Source: Chondrus crispus (taxonomy: Eukaryota > Rhodophyta > Florideophyceae > Gigartinales > Gigartinaceae). Taken from it: a stretch of 57,192 nucleotides of DNA. Of this stretch, positions 9,101-21,447 are shown piece after piece. Numbering within the stretch: position 1 is the stretch's first letter; each line of letters begins with the position of its first letter. The stretch covers positions 1-57,192 of the forward strand of contig NW_005179358.1 of NCBI RefSeq assembly GCF_000350225.1. Direction: 5' to 3'. The position numbers were made by a program, and so were the translations under genes. The notes under the pieces were generated by a model. It worked only from the letters and a program-made list of their open reading frames with translations, was not told the origin of the DNA and did not search any database.

Positions 9101-12100
9101 GCTTGACTTGGTATACCTTACCATACAACAATAAAGCATAAGTCTAGTGACTTTCTGTATCTGCGGTTCTTGTGGTAGCCAAACGTCAGAGTAAGTAGCC
9201 TTTGCTAGTATTCCACTCTGCGTGATGCTATCTTTGGTAAGACGCATGGGCGTCTACTGAATCTTCTAAGCCATGCGCCTTGCGCCTTTTGGTCTAGGCC
9301 GCTCTGACGGAGAGACTGTACATCCTCCATTACGTCTCATTTAAGAACGTCATTCCCCTCACGTTTCGGTCGGTTGCGTGAAGCCTCCATTGTATTTTGC
9401 AGCCCTCTTCGGGAAGCTAATATATGTGCTATTTATAGTGTCAGGTTTTCGAGGACGATTTCGTAGAATATTATACATGCCTCATAATCATCCGGGACAA
9501 AGGCAAATGTCTTCGTCATAGCAAACCTACCTGCCCAAACAGAAATAAGGCTAGCGTTTTGTCAGAAGGACAGAGAATGACTTGGAAGACCCTCGGCTGG
9601 AGAATTCAATTTTATGGCCGACAGTATAGTACCGGTCGTGCTTTCTCGAAGTAATTCGGTGCTAGTAGAAATTCAGTTTCAAATAATCAGGACGGGTCCG
9701 AGCTTAGCACTTGGGGAGGAATAGAAAGCGAAAAAAGCGGAACGAATCAACACGTGAGGTTTTCTTTGTCTTCGCAAAGGCTGAGCTAGCCGCTTGTGCA
9801 CACCCTATCGATGTTTTATCGTGACACACACTGAAAACAATCTCGAGTTTTTATTCGTTTGATTCACAACAGTCATCGGAAACATATTTTTCTTCGATAA
9901 TGTAGTGAATCCAGGAAATAATGTCAGTGGTTCTGATAAGAATACGTTACCTTCGAAGGTACCATCCGCAGCAGTCCTTCGATATCTCGTTTGAAAATGA
10001 GCCCTGACCTATCTATGACACACCACAACGCGACACTGCGAAAAGAAATCATAAAAGACATGCCTTTTGCGCGTCATTCTCAAAACACGTGTTATAGATG
10101 CACACGTACACTACCCAACACGTGTTTGAGCCACGGTTGCCACTGAATCGGTAAAAACTTGTTCTTGGCACTCTTTCAAGGTTGAGTTTGAGAAAGACCC
10201 TCTGGTTTTAGGACAACCTTGTCCGCTTTTCAGAGAGACAAGCAACTTAACGCAAGGGAGAGAGAAAACGGGCCAAGAATGCCATATTTTTGTGCACTTG
10301 TTTTGAGTTTTTCATCTCTCCGATCTTCAAGGGTCACAAGAAGGAAAGTCAATTTTTCTTTGCTTTGGAGAAAAGTTAAAAGATACCATGGCCGACATGC
10401 AGTTACGAACAGCAGAAACGCAGTAGCCAGCGCATCAAGTCTTTAAAACTGCGATTACCAATACTACCAAACTCGTTCCTTACGAGCCAGCTATTGCCTA
10501 ACTTTTAGGAAGAACTTTCGCAAAACTTGCTTCGAATTGTTGACATCTCACAGATATCATGGGCCACGAATTAATAACGTTGGCGCGTGCACTATGATAT
10601 GTAAAGGATATTGGGACAGCTTTCTCGATGCTTGTCAACTCGCTGTCAAAGATAGTTGTTTACCTTTTGATATCTCCTGCGAAGGAGGTTTTTATGGGTG
10701 ATTATGACTAGGATACATTGACGACGCTGGCTGCCTTTTCATGTAATGAAGCAACTGAGGGACAAGATCGAGTAAGCTCTGTTTACGCGGTACAAGATGG
10801 GAAGATGTGGATGGTATGCTGTGGATTGACAGTGTGGGATATAAGGAACCATTTCTCAGCGTGTTGGTCTTGCGCGGGATGATGGAGCAGGCGTTATCCT
10901 TTTGATGCGGTTGTCATGCGGCCACTTTGCCTTATCGAAAAACACAAAAACAAAGACATTTGGTGAGACCAAACTTTTTTTTGAGTTGGTAATAATATCA
11001 ATAACGTTTGCTCATTCATCTGATGCATATGTCTTAAGGACACACACCAGTTAACTGCATGCACCCCGAAATATGAAAACAAAAGGCTACTACATTTCAT
11101 ATACGGATAACCCGGATTGACTTTATTACTTTTCCATACTTTCTGTAGAAGATAAACACTATGCTTGCCTTCTAATAATGTAGACTTAAAGAGAACGAGG
11201 CTGTGTCTGTCCCTGTGCGTTACGTTGCAGGCCCTGAAAAGAGAACCTAGCCAGGTTGCCTTATTTGAAGTCATCTAAGCTTTGGGGTGAAAGAGATATG
11301 CTTACCATCCTCGCAAAGGTTAATTCCTTAAGACTATTCCGCGTGAACTGCTTCCATTGTAGGTCCGGAAGAAACTTGTTTGTGTGATGCCTTCGAAACA
11401 AACATAAAGCTCATGCAAATGATGTGAAATTCAGTGACACCTTGGACTTGCAGTTCGGCGTGTAACTTTTTCCAAACATTTTGAATGTTGTTCATGGTTC
11501 TGGCGAGCACGTTAGTAGAAACGCATAGTTGGTGACAAAGCTTTACACTGCAGAGTTGTTGGTCAGATAAGAAGCTGACCGCTGACCTGGATCCTTGAAG
11601 AAATTATTTGATCAGGTGAAATAAACAATGTCTTCTTACGAAGTTCTGCGATTGCTTGCTGAACTGAAAATGGCATTCCCTAGAACAGAAGAGAAAATGA
11701 CTGCCATGGCATGGTGAATTATTCGCATCATTCCGGAGCAACGAAAGAGAGCGGTTGAAGGACATAACTTTGATTCGGAAAGCAGCGATTGACACCACCC
11801 TGGTTTGAGCTTTCTATAAATATGTTGCCCCCATGCTCATAAAGAGCTTTTCTGAACTGGCAATATCGTGGAAAGAGGATGGAAATGCTTCGAGAAAACT
11901 TGCCGGAGCATGGGTATGCTCATCTTTCTCGTAGGATTCATAGCACCCGTGTACGTACACCATACAACGAGAACCATGATCACGACGAGTCGAAATAACT
12001 TCAGACCCTTCGCATGGACCAGACTGAGTAATGTCTATGTTCATGGCTTGAACCATGCATATACCAAGGAATACCAACAGACTGTGACCGTGTACTGAGT

Positions 12101-13500
12101 GAAGTGATATGCTCAGCGAATTCCAGAGAATTCCTGAGAATTTCGTTCGTCCAGCACATACCCTGCAGTATCAAAACTGCCTCTGTTACAGCAAGCCCTG
12201 GCACCAGCGCACGCTTGATTGACATATTTTCCAGGAGAAACATGTCCAACGAGGCATGCTGCAGCGTGCGCATATCATGGAAGATGTAGTATTCTCTTAT
12301 TCGAAGGTGATCGGGGGGTAATCCGGGTCGATTGCCATCGGAGCAACAGTCCACCGTAACGCTGCAGCGCAGCATGATCACACATGAAAATAGAGCAAGA
12401 ATGCACGATATGGTTGGTCCCTCCGCGACAACATTGAGGGAGACAAACAGAAACCGATATTGAATCATCGCACGTAAGATCCTGCAATGATAACTAGAAA
12501 TGTCAGAGTAAAGTTATTAAAGTTTACGTACATCGTGCCTCAGGAGCACTGCAAAGGATATGAGATGAGTCACGCTGGAAATCTGTCTTCCTTGATGCCT
12601 TCTATCCCACGGCACATACAAAGTGACAGTAGAGTACGGCATATCGAGATCACGCCTCAAGCAAACAGTTCCTGAGAATGAAGCATTCCGGCAATCTATG
12701 AAGAAGAGCGTGCTAATGCGCATCTGGCTTCCCGCTATATCGGCTATCGCAAGGAGATTGCGGTTGTTTCTTTCAGCGAGAGGAATGCCAACACAATTTG
12801 TTCATTGATGCGTAAGACATCATCCGCAACCCTCTCTCATCGCAGCAGGTGTTCACATTGCGAAGCGTGGGGGAAATTCAAAACGAGTGTTTTGTTGAGA
12901 GAGACTAGTCATCTACGCTAGTCGTCGTTTTTGATATGGGCCCTTGCAGCCGCTGCACTGATATGTATGGACTGACAATTTAACTCAAGAAGGCGACCGA
13001 GTGACGCCCGCGCAAAACGTGGAAGTCTAACACAGATTTCCGTTTCTCCGGTAGGGGGCTCGCTGCTCAGTAGAATTCTGCCATTCTTTCTCCAAAAGTT
13101 GAGTAAGTCGTAACAGAGATATTCTGCCAATCGACAACAAGGGACAGCTCCCTTCCGGTAGGGGATTCGACCTGCTGCTGAGTCGCTATGCATAAAATAA
13201 TCCCCAAATCCATATGGAAACGCCTAATTCAAAGGATTCTGACCACTGCTGTTTCTGATATGGTCTGGTAATTAGCGGTTGTCGTGCACGAATGTACAGC
13301 CGAAAATCAAGAAGGATCAAGGGTGGTCAAGTTCTCGGATCACGCTCATGAGAAAAAGGAATAAAACAACCACAGTGAGAGATAGTGTGTTGTTCTGATG
13401 TGGTCCTTTCTTTCTTTCTTAGTGTTTCGAAGCTGAAAGTCTGCGTGCAGACCACGAGCGAAACAATTTTGCTTCTTTGAGGATGGGATAGCGAATGACC
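6180..13500. other. no gene recognised
   Basis: Many short frames are open on both strands, but none shows a protein family, sustained codon bias or a credible gene structure. About 6540-6680 is pyrimidine-rich. Frames at 7653-7890 overlap on both strands with equal plausibility. Leftward fragments at 8250-8680 look weakly coding but cannot be joined into anything known. I treat the whole stretch as non-coding or too decayed to identify. Confidence 0.5.
8978..9055. repeat. hairpin-forming inverted repeat
   Basis: AATTCTTCTATGTAG at 8978-8992 is repeated in inverted form at 9041-9056 with one extra A. They are separated by about 48 bases, which contain a smaller inverted repeat, TGTGTTTGAACACA. 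The RNA would fold into a long stem-loop. Confidence 0.5.
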
Positions 13501-16500
13501 AGGACAATCAGAACAGTAATAAGGATTTAATGGCATATGCATGTAGTGGGAAAGAGTTCAGAAAGGGAGGCGGATGTGTGGGGACGAAGTCGTCCGTTGG
13601 TATGCGAAAAAAAGGAACGTAAATAATGGGCTGTTGCGGCTGTTGACAGGAATATAGAGCCGCAGCATGGCGACAGCAAGTGATGAATGGAGGAGTGGCT
13701 AGTCTTGTGGTCGAAGCTGTTTTATTAGCCGTTGGTAACGCAAACCAGTTTGGGGAATCAATATTGTGAATGGGGCGAGTGGAATACTGTAGTGTGTGGA
13801 CTTGCAATCGACGAGGTGTTGGAGCAGTTATAGCAAGGATATGGTAGGAAAAGTTTTTGAACGCACTTTTGGGAATAAATATGACATGAGTACGTTGTGG
13901 TTGGGGGCCGCAACGGCGTCTCTGCAATGCAAACAGAGTGGGAAAGTGATTGCGCCCTTGAGTTGGCTGGGCTTGGAAGCCTTAAAGGATTGGTATGCCC
14001 TTCGATTCGATGTGTGCAGGTACAGTATGAGGAATAGATCGGCAGTAATGCAGTTTCATAAGGAGGCATGCTAGGGAGCAGATCAAGAAGGTCATGGATG
14101 TTCTAGTGTGAGAGGGTACGATTATGATACCTACGGTATTATGGAAGGAACTGGGAGGGAAGGATGAGAATGAGAAGGATGGTGAGCCATGAGAAGGTGA
14201 CACATGCCACGGTGGAGGCGGCACGACAAAGCAGGGAGGTGATGTGCTCTACCGTAGCGTACGGTAATGGGGGCCCTTCGGTCTGAATGTTGTTGTTGAG
14301 TTGTTGGGAGTGTTTAGTAAGTACGGCACAAAGAATGGGCAATGTGTGTGCATCCTAGTGTGCTGTAGGATACGATTGGCGACTGTGCAGAGGTGTATCC
14401 CGTGGTTACAAGAAAAAGTTTTGTGTTTCCAGAAGCGCGGCATGGCAGAAGGATTTTGTGGAAATAGGGAGAGGCGCGGAGGGGGCAGAGGAGGTGATGG
14501 AGAGGGAGGGGAGGGATAGTGAATGGAAACCGACTTAAGATGATGGACATGGCAGTAGCAACGATGTGGGGAGGAGGCTGAAGAGGAGATTGAGATTGTG
14601 GTGGTCGGGATGGGGGTAGAGAAGGGTGAGAAGAATTAGAGTTTCGGAGGGGGGGAACGGGGGGCACTGAGCAGTGGAGTCCAGCTAGAGGTACGACGGG
14701 GGGCGGGTGGAGAATGTGGGCCAGCTTGTAGGCGTGACGGGGTTTCGGCCAGTGGATGGCGAGGAACGGGCGTTGGGGCGCTGTGATTGGGCTTGATGGC
14801 GGGTTGCACGTGTTTCGCAATACTGGCACGCAATCAATTTGTGATCGGCAGCACGGCCAGCTGTAAACAGTGTAATTTTCAAGGGAGATGCTTCGCAAAC
14901 AGGAAGGAGCCTCAGTTTCCTTTGAGGGTCTTGTAAGGTACCTGTCTGTTCTCGCGCCCTAATCACGAAAAGCAATTAAAAACCGCAAGCTCCCTTATCG
15001 CCTCCCCGCAAATTTCCAAAAATCAGTGATCCCGACACATTACAGCGCCTCTCGTTTCGTCTTGTTTGGTCACGGTCATCACGACCGTTGTCACGCTCCC
15101 GCACATCAATCTTCCAGTGTACCGTACGTTCCTCCATAGAAAACCTCCCTCGCCAAGCCCACGTGTTAACAGTACCCGCACCGCTCCGCTAAGCCCCCCG
15201 CCCGCCGCCTCCCTCCACTCAAACTAAGTCAAAGAAAGACAAACACATGCGCTTCATTCACTGGAGCAAATTTATTTCAGCCACCTCCCCTCTTTTTGCG
15301 ATTGCCACAGACTTGTCCCGCTGTATCAGCATTTCATCTAGAGCAAAGTCTGGTTTACCACCGCACCCACCACCTCAACTCCACGTCAACTCAGTCCTCA
15401 AACCCAACGCAGCAATGAAATCGACATCTCCTCTGATATCTGCACTCTGCTTTCAGATCACAACACGGAAGGTGAGAGGTGGACTTCCGCGATGGACTAC
15501 AGTAATGTCATTCGATGCTTTGCGCGCTCTACATGCCATGTAAGAAAAAAAGGACAACCATAAACCCCTAATCTCTCTTCTGCTCCTCTGTACAAAACAC
15601 TCCCCATACCTTACAATTCATCTCCTGTGACTTTCGAGAGCCAAATTGCAAAACCAAAAGACGACAATAAAACCCAAGTAAACAAAGAGACGAGAACGAA
15701 TGCGTAGTGTCAATCACTCAACTCAATGATGTAGCATGAACAAGTAAATTCCACCATAGAGAGCCGCGATAAACTATGCAGTTGTTGCAAATCTAGTCGT
15801 TTCCGTGTACTTGGAGCCATCAACTAGGGCGCAACCTTGCATCCCGTGTTCTTTTTCTGTTTTGTTGCAGATAGCAAATAAAAGCCTCAAAGGCTCTCCC
15901 CCACTACAAACGAAGTATTTCAAGTCGTGCAGAAAGCATGTGGGCGACCTATAAGATACTGAACAGTATGGTGTTCTGAAAGGCTTTTTTAAAATTTTCG
16001 TATTTTGATTGTTTTATGGCTCTGCTGTATGGAGCTGTAAAACGCAAAAATCCGTACACGTCCCATTGGTGTCGTTGCATTAAAGTGGAAACAGTTTGAA
16101 TCGTACAATGTGCCAGTTCAAAACAGTGAAGCTGTTGAGAGCACAGTTGCCCTGTTTTCAAAACTACTCTAGTGTCATACAGTTAAACCACACCTTTTTG
16201 AGGCAAGAGGAGGCACCAGTGCCAGGTCCCAGCTGCTCGAGTAGGCGGTGGCGATGGTGTTGCTGTTAATGCTACCCGTCGTTGTGGTAGAAGCTAATGG
16301 CAGAGCTACCCTTGGGTAGTGGTAGTGGCAGACCTAGTGGCAGACCTAGTGGCAGACCTACAGTACACTGCAGTAGTGCTACAGTATTGGTTATACTGGC
16401 TGCGGACGGGGACGCTAAGACGATACGGATGCCCGCGAAGATGACTTTTTCATCGGTGGGGTGAGCGAATACTGTTCTATTCCGTTACCAAAAGAATTGA

Positions 16501-17740
16501 GAGTGTGGCCGCAAGGGTGCTGCCTCTTGCAGGAGTTTGCATAACGGTAGAAATGGGTTTGAAGGCGCGACCGAAATGCAGAAAAGGATCACCACAACCA
16601 ATGAAATGGGGCCAGGTGCCAGTTTTCCATAGTGCCGAACCGTGTTTTATAGAAAAACGAGGCAATTCAACACGGGTACGGTAACTGCTCGTCGGGCAGT
16701 GTGCAAAGTGGGCAACCGCTTTGCATGCAGGGCGCTTTGCCTCTCAAGAGAACTCAAACCTCACAAGGCTGAGCGCAGGTGATAATCGCAATTCCAAATT
16801 GTTCGGTTTCCTTGTCTGAAAACTAGACATACTGGCAGCGGCAATCAACAGGACCGCTTCATTATCCTTCCCATGTGAAGCATCATGTTGAGTCATTGTC
16901 ACCATCACCACCGACGCACTTGCACGGAGGGGAGTTGCATTGGAAACCAAGGCTTTAACCCGTACAGTGCCCTCTACCGAACTAGCGAAGAAAGGGTTAT
17001 AAAAATGTATTGGGCAAAGTAGAGGGCATGGGCAATTGCGGTGTGGAATCATACACCGTATGCGACGCAAATGGAACGCCACGCGGGGCACCTCTTACAC
17101 CGCACAAGGTCATGTGTACGCAACGACATGGCAATATCTCTGTCGTCACTCTACCTTATCGCAGTCACGCAACCACCTACACCGCCCTTTTCCGACCTTC
17201 TCATCAAAATGGAAGCCCCAGCCATGAAGCGACAGCCCAGTATACCAGCCCACGGTACACACAGTCTTTCCCTTTAAATTCACACCCCAACCTCGCCCCC
17301 CGCCTTCGGTCCTCGCCCAACCTAACCTCACGGGCCCCTCCCCCACACGCTCCATCCCGCCACTCCCGCCTCTCCCTCCTTCCCCGCCGTCCTCGTCATT
17401 CCAGACCCTATCTTCTTTATCACCGCACCCAACGTTTTGCTTACCATCGCACAATCTTCGCCGTCCTTCCCCCGTTGCTATCATCTCAGTCTTCGATTGA
17501 TCCCGCTTTCCGAAACGCCTCCTCCGTTCTGAATTATCAGCAACACGTTCTGTCAACAATCCCCGTCACCAAATACTGTACTACACGCAAAAAATCTACT
17601 CATTTCTGACGCCCTCCCCCCTACCCCCCCTACCCCCCCTCTCGCTCTCACCCGCGTCTTATTGTTCCTGTCCCTATTTCAAGCACGACAAGCAACTAAC
17701 CGTGGCACCCAAACAAGAACAACAACTCGGCAACACCTTA
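13501..17740. other. no gene recognised; strand-biased purine/pyrimidine tracts
   Basis: About 13.5-14.9 kb is purine-rich on + and gives long but low-complexity leftward frames. About 17280-17660 is strongly pyrimidine-rich on + (runs of CCCCT near 17612-17640), directly upstream of the gene at 17741, and may be its 5' leader or promoter. A + frame at 17010-17609 has no recognisable content. A leftward frame at 14314-14898 is low-complexity and likely spurious. Confidence 0.45.
16324..16359. repeat. three exact tandem copies of a 12-bp unit
   Basis: AGTGGCAGACCT is repeated three times without change, followed by ACAGTACACTGCAGTAG. Confidence 0.9.
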
Positions 17741-18568
17741 ATGTCGCACTCCCATGCCAGATACCATCACTCTTCTTCTGCTCCCGCGTCTGGTTCCTCA
17801 CATCATCACCAACCGTCCGCAGCCCACTACTACCCTCATGAGGACCCGTCACCGGAACCTCGTCGTCGTCGCGGCCGACAAGCTCGCCCAACCAACCTCA
17901 CTGCCAAGATGCGTGCCGCCGTCGAGGCGTTTTGCATGTCGGTCGGACGCCCTAACGTCGTCGACCCGGCTGGATTTCGTGACTTTCGTGGGTGGTTAGC
18001 GGAACTCAACGTCCGCGAACACAGGCCTCATTGGGAGGAGCTCATTTCGAGGATTGCGCGAGAGGTCAAGTGCGACTCTACCGAGTTCGGCAAGCTCAAA
18101 GAAGATATCGTCAGGGAGATCATAAAGAACGTCGTCGTACCGCGTGACCAAGAGAGCTCCAAACTCGTCAGCACAAACGCGGGCAGGCAATCGGGCCGAC
18201 CGAAGAGTGGTACCACTCTTATGTTACTCTTGGACCAGCATTTTGAGAGGAATGAGAAAAGGCTTCATGAGCTCGTCAGCCTGTACCCACCCAGCGCTGC
18301 GACCTCTTCATTGAACGCAGGTGCATCGCACGAAGTTCGTCGTCCCTCTTCGCACCACGTCCAAAAGCAGCCGCACCATCGCAGCTCACAAAGTGGAAAT
18401 CCCCGTTTCAGACATAGTACTTTGCCGGTCCAACACAACCGATTGAGGCCCATGGGGATTGAGAAGACTCGGCATCCTGATGAACGTCTCCCGTCGTTTA
18501 AGGAGTTAACCTCGAGCATCCCAATGTCTATGCACCACCAGCGCTCAAGTTCGTCGAGACACACATGA
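17741..18568 (+). CDS. His/Ser-rich basic protein with possible AT-hook-like motifs, unknown function (275 aa)
   Basis: The best candidate host gene in the window. I use the first ATG of the frame (17741); the frame is open a little further up to a GTG at 17702. Residues 1-37 are rich in His, Ser and Ala. Residues 41-50 form a basic cluster, RRRRGRQARP. Residues 52-133 form a well-mixed, probably helical domain with an aromatic core (FRDFRGWLAELN at 79-90, HWEELISRIAREV at 97-109). Residues 151-156 read SGRPKS, containing the GRP core of AT-hooks. The C-terminal 100 residues are again His/Ser/Arg-rich and end in a PSFKEL-containing segment. It has a single exon and no transposon signature. 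A nuclear DNA-binding role is an inference from the basic and GRP motifs only; I do not recognise the central domain. Upstream DNA is pyrimidine-rich with no clear TATA box. Confidence 0.6.
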   Translation: MSHSHARYHHSSSAPASGSSHHHQPSAAHYYPHEDPSPEPRRRRGRQARPTNLTAKMRAAVEAFCMSVGRPNVVDPAGFRDFRGWLAELNVREHRPHWEELISRIAREVKCDSTEFGKLKEDIVREIIKNVVVPRDQESSKLVSTNAGRQSGRPKSGTTLMLLLDQHFERNEKRLHELVSLYPPSAATSSLNAGASHEVRRPSSHHVQKQPHHRSSQSGNPRFRHSTLPVQHNRLRPMGIEKTRHPDERLPSFKELTSSIPMSMHHQRSSSSRHT

Positions 18569-18838
18569 TTGCGCCTTTTACTTCGGTACGCACCTTTTAT
18601 TGCTGTCATTGTTCTTATAGTATTGTAATTGAGTGGAGACGAATAATCACTGTTTTCTTTGTCCTGGACTTAGTGTCGTTTGTCCAGTGCAAGATGATAG
18701 ATATTTCGCATACTGCCACATCTGGTAAGTGTATCTTGTTTCGCGGAGTAAGGACTACCGAAATTTTGACGAGGTAGAACCGTATTGTACAGTGTGACAC
18801 TTGGCTATGTTTTTCATTTTGGAAAGGCGGTTACTGGA

Positions 18839-18844
18839 AATAAA
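18839..18844 (+). terminator. candidate polyadenylation signal
   Basis: AATAAA lies 270 bases after the stop of the gene at 17741-18568. It is the canonical eukaryotic hexamer, though the 3' untranslated region would be longer than usual for a compact genome. Confidence 0.35.
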
Positions 18845-20986
18845 GCGGTGCAAACTTTGCTACGTACAATCGATGATATCGTACTACAGTTTATAGGGTT
18901 TGAGTTTTGATCGCAAAGTGCAAATTCACGCGGGGTTCGATTTCTTCTTTGGGACCACGAGAAAGCGCGCATGTGCACAACGAAAAGCTTTCATCACGCT
19001 ACACTTTAGGATATGATGGAGGCATATGGCAGCACGGGTTGCATAAGGCGGCAGCAAGTACATGCGCATAAGGGTACGTAATTGAGAATGTCAAATTCAA
19101 CAAGCAATTTATTTTGAATTGTCTGTTGCAAACAGAGGCGTTTAAAAGGCACTGCAACGGGTCATACAAGTTGTCGTAAGGCACAGCACCGATATTTTGC
19201 TCAAGTAAAGTTACTTGTATCCAAAGTACGGGTCGAGAGAAACAGAGGTGTTGCTGTACTGTATCTACTGTGCCATACTGTAACAGCTGGTAAGGTTTTG
19301 CGAGGATGCCGAATAAGAAGATGCCGTGCTGCCGATGTGCTACAGTGAGAAAATTCCACGGGACTTGTTTCTTGCGGAGTATGTGCGTAGAAGGGGAGTT
19401 TCCAGGAGCGTGTTTGTTGTAAAAAGCAGAGTACGGGGGAATGTTGGCGGGAAGGGCCGAAACCTTTCCTTTAGGGTTCAGAGGTCATGTCCTGGACAGG
19501 ACTGTATATAGAAGTTTGTTATCAAGAGCGAAGTTTGTCCAACGTCACCGCACGGATTGCGTGAGGACAGCGGTGTAGGACAGACCTCTCAAAGGCTAAG
19601 TTTCAGTTGGTTGGTGTAGTAGAGTAGTAGAGAGAAACAAAATCGTACCGTATCTGTGGTGTTTTGGCATGCTTATTAGTGGGTACGGCAATGTAGTTTT
19701 TCTGTTTCTGTTTTTTTTTTTTGTCTGTCGTCCGAGTTCGTTCTGAGCCTCCTGAAAGCACGAGTGGTACGGCATACCACAGCACCGTGACGAATGTACA
19801 ATTTCAACGCAATACCACAGACGGAGCGAAAGTTCGAGAAGCATCTTCTGTCACATAGCGGCCGTGCACACTGTGATCTTGTTCCTGCAGCTTATTACGG
19901 GCACGAGAGTGGAGAAACGAGAGAGTGACCGCCACAGCGAGGACGTGTGTTGATGGTAAGGCTCCAAGCCAAAAATTGTGATAGCATTGCAAAAAAAAAA
20001 GTTTTATGGAGACACGCATTTATGGCTTCGTTTCTCTCCCCGTTTCGAGTTGTGAGCGTGACACTACAAACCTGTTAGGCCCGAGTTCTACACACCAGCA
20101 GACAGAGAGAAACGCAGGCCTAGTACTGGTGGGATACCAGGCCGCTTCATCACGTTCGAAGGCGTACAGTGTACTGTACAGCTATAGAATTCTGTAGTGT
20201 CGGCCGATGACATCAGTGCATGTCCCGTTCCAAGATGGCTATTGTGTGGCTCGTGGTTGGATGGGGGCGTCTACATAGACTCGGTCGCGAGAGGGGGGAG
20301 GGGGGAGCGTCCATGACAAGCAGGATAATATTTTGTGTGAGGATGGACCACTGACCGTGAAATGCGTTGTCTGTGAGCTGTAGCCTCAAAAGTGTGATCG
20401 ACGCGCAAAACAAAGCCGAGTAAGAAAGGTGCACGTGTATTACGTTTCTTTTCGACAGCTTTGTCTGGGTAACAGCGTTGTTCGTTGTCGTTATGTGATG
20501 GAAACATGTGTAAGTGGGGGAATTGAAAGAATGGGCTAGGTGAGCTGAGCACCTTGTGCACCCAGCGCAGGCCAGAGCCTCCACAGACAGATGCGTGCTG
20601 GCGTCGCTGGCACTTGCACAGTACCCAAAGGGTAGGGGCACTGGAGTTAGGCTGATCAGGGGTGTTCGGCCTGTAGGAGACCCGCTGTTTCGTGGTGTTT
20701 GAAGGCCGTGACGATGGCGGACAAGAGCTTGTATCCAAGGGGGGCTTGCCCAAAAACCGCAATTCCTTGCCTTACATAAGAAGGAAAAAGTAGAAACTGT
20801 ACAGTACACATGTGCTCAATTGCCAGCGCACGTCATGGGAGGCAGGAAACACCCCCCGCTCCTCCCAATCACCTTCCGGGCATACCAATCAAGTCACGCC
20901 ACATCCCTTCTGCGATATTCATTACCCTCTGCTTCTGTCAGGTGGCATATGCGCCCGTCCATCGTCCAGAAGCACAGAGCTGGAGT

Positions 20987-21066
20987 GAGAGCCAAAGCCA
21001 GACCAGAAGCTAAAGCCAGACCTGAAGCCAGAGCCAGAGAAAGAGCCAGAGCCGGAGCCAGAGCCA
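20987..21066. repeat. degenerate AGAGCC/AAAGCC hexamer repeat
   Basis: About 80 bases built from AGAGCC, AAAGCC and AGACCW words in tandem. It forces a Gly/Ser-rich frame on the minus strand and a charged frame on +, neither of which I take as coding. Confidence 0.75.
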
Positions 21067-21181
21067 CTCAGCGTCCTGTTGCTTGTGCCAGCAGGGTGTG
21101 GTGCAGGCACCTGGCGCTGTACCTGGCACCAGCTGTACGTGGCACCAGGCGCTGTAGCACCACAGTAGCTGCCAGATGCTA

Positions 21182-21238
21182 CAAAACGGGGCATGTTAAG
21201 ACACACCCTGAGGGTGTGTCTTAACATGCCCCGTTTTG
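21182..21238. repeat. perfect palindrome, 28-bp arms, 1-base spacer
   Basis: The left arm 21182-21209 and right arm 21211-21238 are exact reverse complements around one G. The inner 16 bases of each arm (TGTTAAGACACACCCT) also form the core of the second palindrome 200 bases away. Confidence 0.95.
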
Positions 21239-21398
21239 CTGCGGTTGGCTTTGCTTTGCCCAAAGAAGTGATTTGGCGTGCTATGAGTGGCTCCTACGTT
21301 TTAATTTATGTGTTTAAGAAAAGCAAGGGCTTAAGAAGCATACGGTATTTGTTAAGAATTTAAAAGTATTCCTGGCAAAACCGGGCAAGGCAATGCAA

Positions 21399-21447
21399 AA
21401 CCAGCCTGTTAAGACACGCCCTCAGGGCGTGTCTTAACAGGCTGGTT
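21399..21447. repeat. perfect palindrome, 24-bp arms, 1-base spacer
   Basis: The arms 21399-21422 and 21424-21447 are exact reverse complements around one C. The core TGTTAAGACACGCCCT differs from the 21182 palindrome by a single compensated base, while the outer arm sequence is unrelated. The last 12 bases of the right arm region are then duplicated in tandem (AACAGGCTGGTT). Confidence 0.95.

Noticed and set aside
14314..14898. 194-codon leftward ORF
   Set aside because: The frame is Pro/His/Ser low-complexity created by a purine-rich + strand; overlapping frames are equally long and no domain is visible.
17010..17609. 199-codon + ORF upstream of the host-like gene
   Set aside because: It follows from a pyrimidine-rich tract and looks like leader or promoter sequence.
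20213..20809. 198-codon leftward ORF
   Set aside because: The composition is random-like, an alternative frame is nearly as long, and there is no family signature.
21001..21263. Gly/Ser-repeat protein on the minus strand
   Set aside because: It arises from the hexamer repeat and the perfect palindrome, not from a gene.
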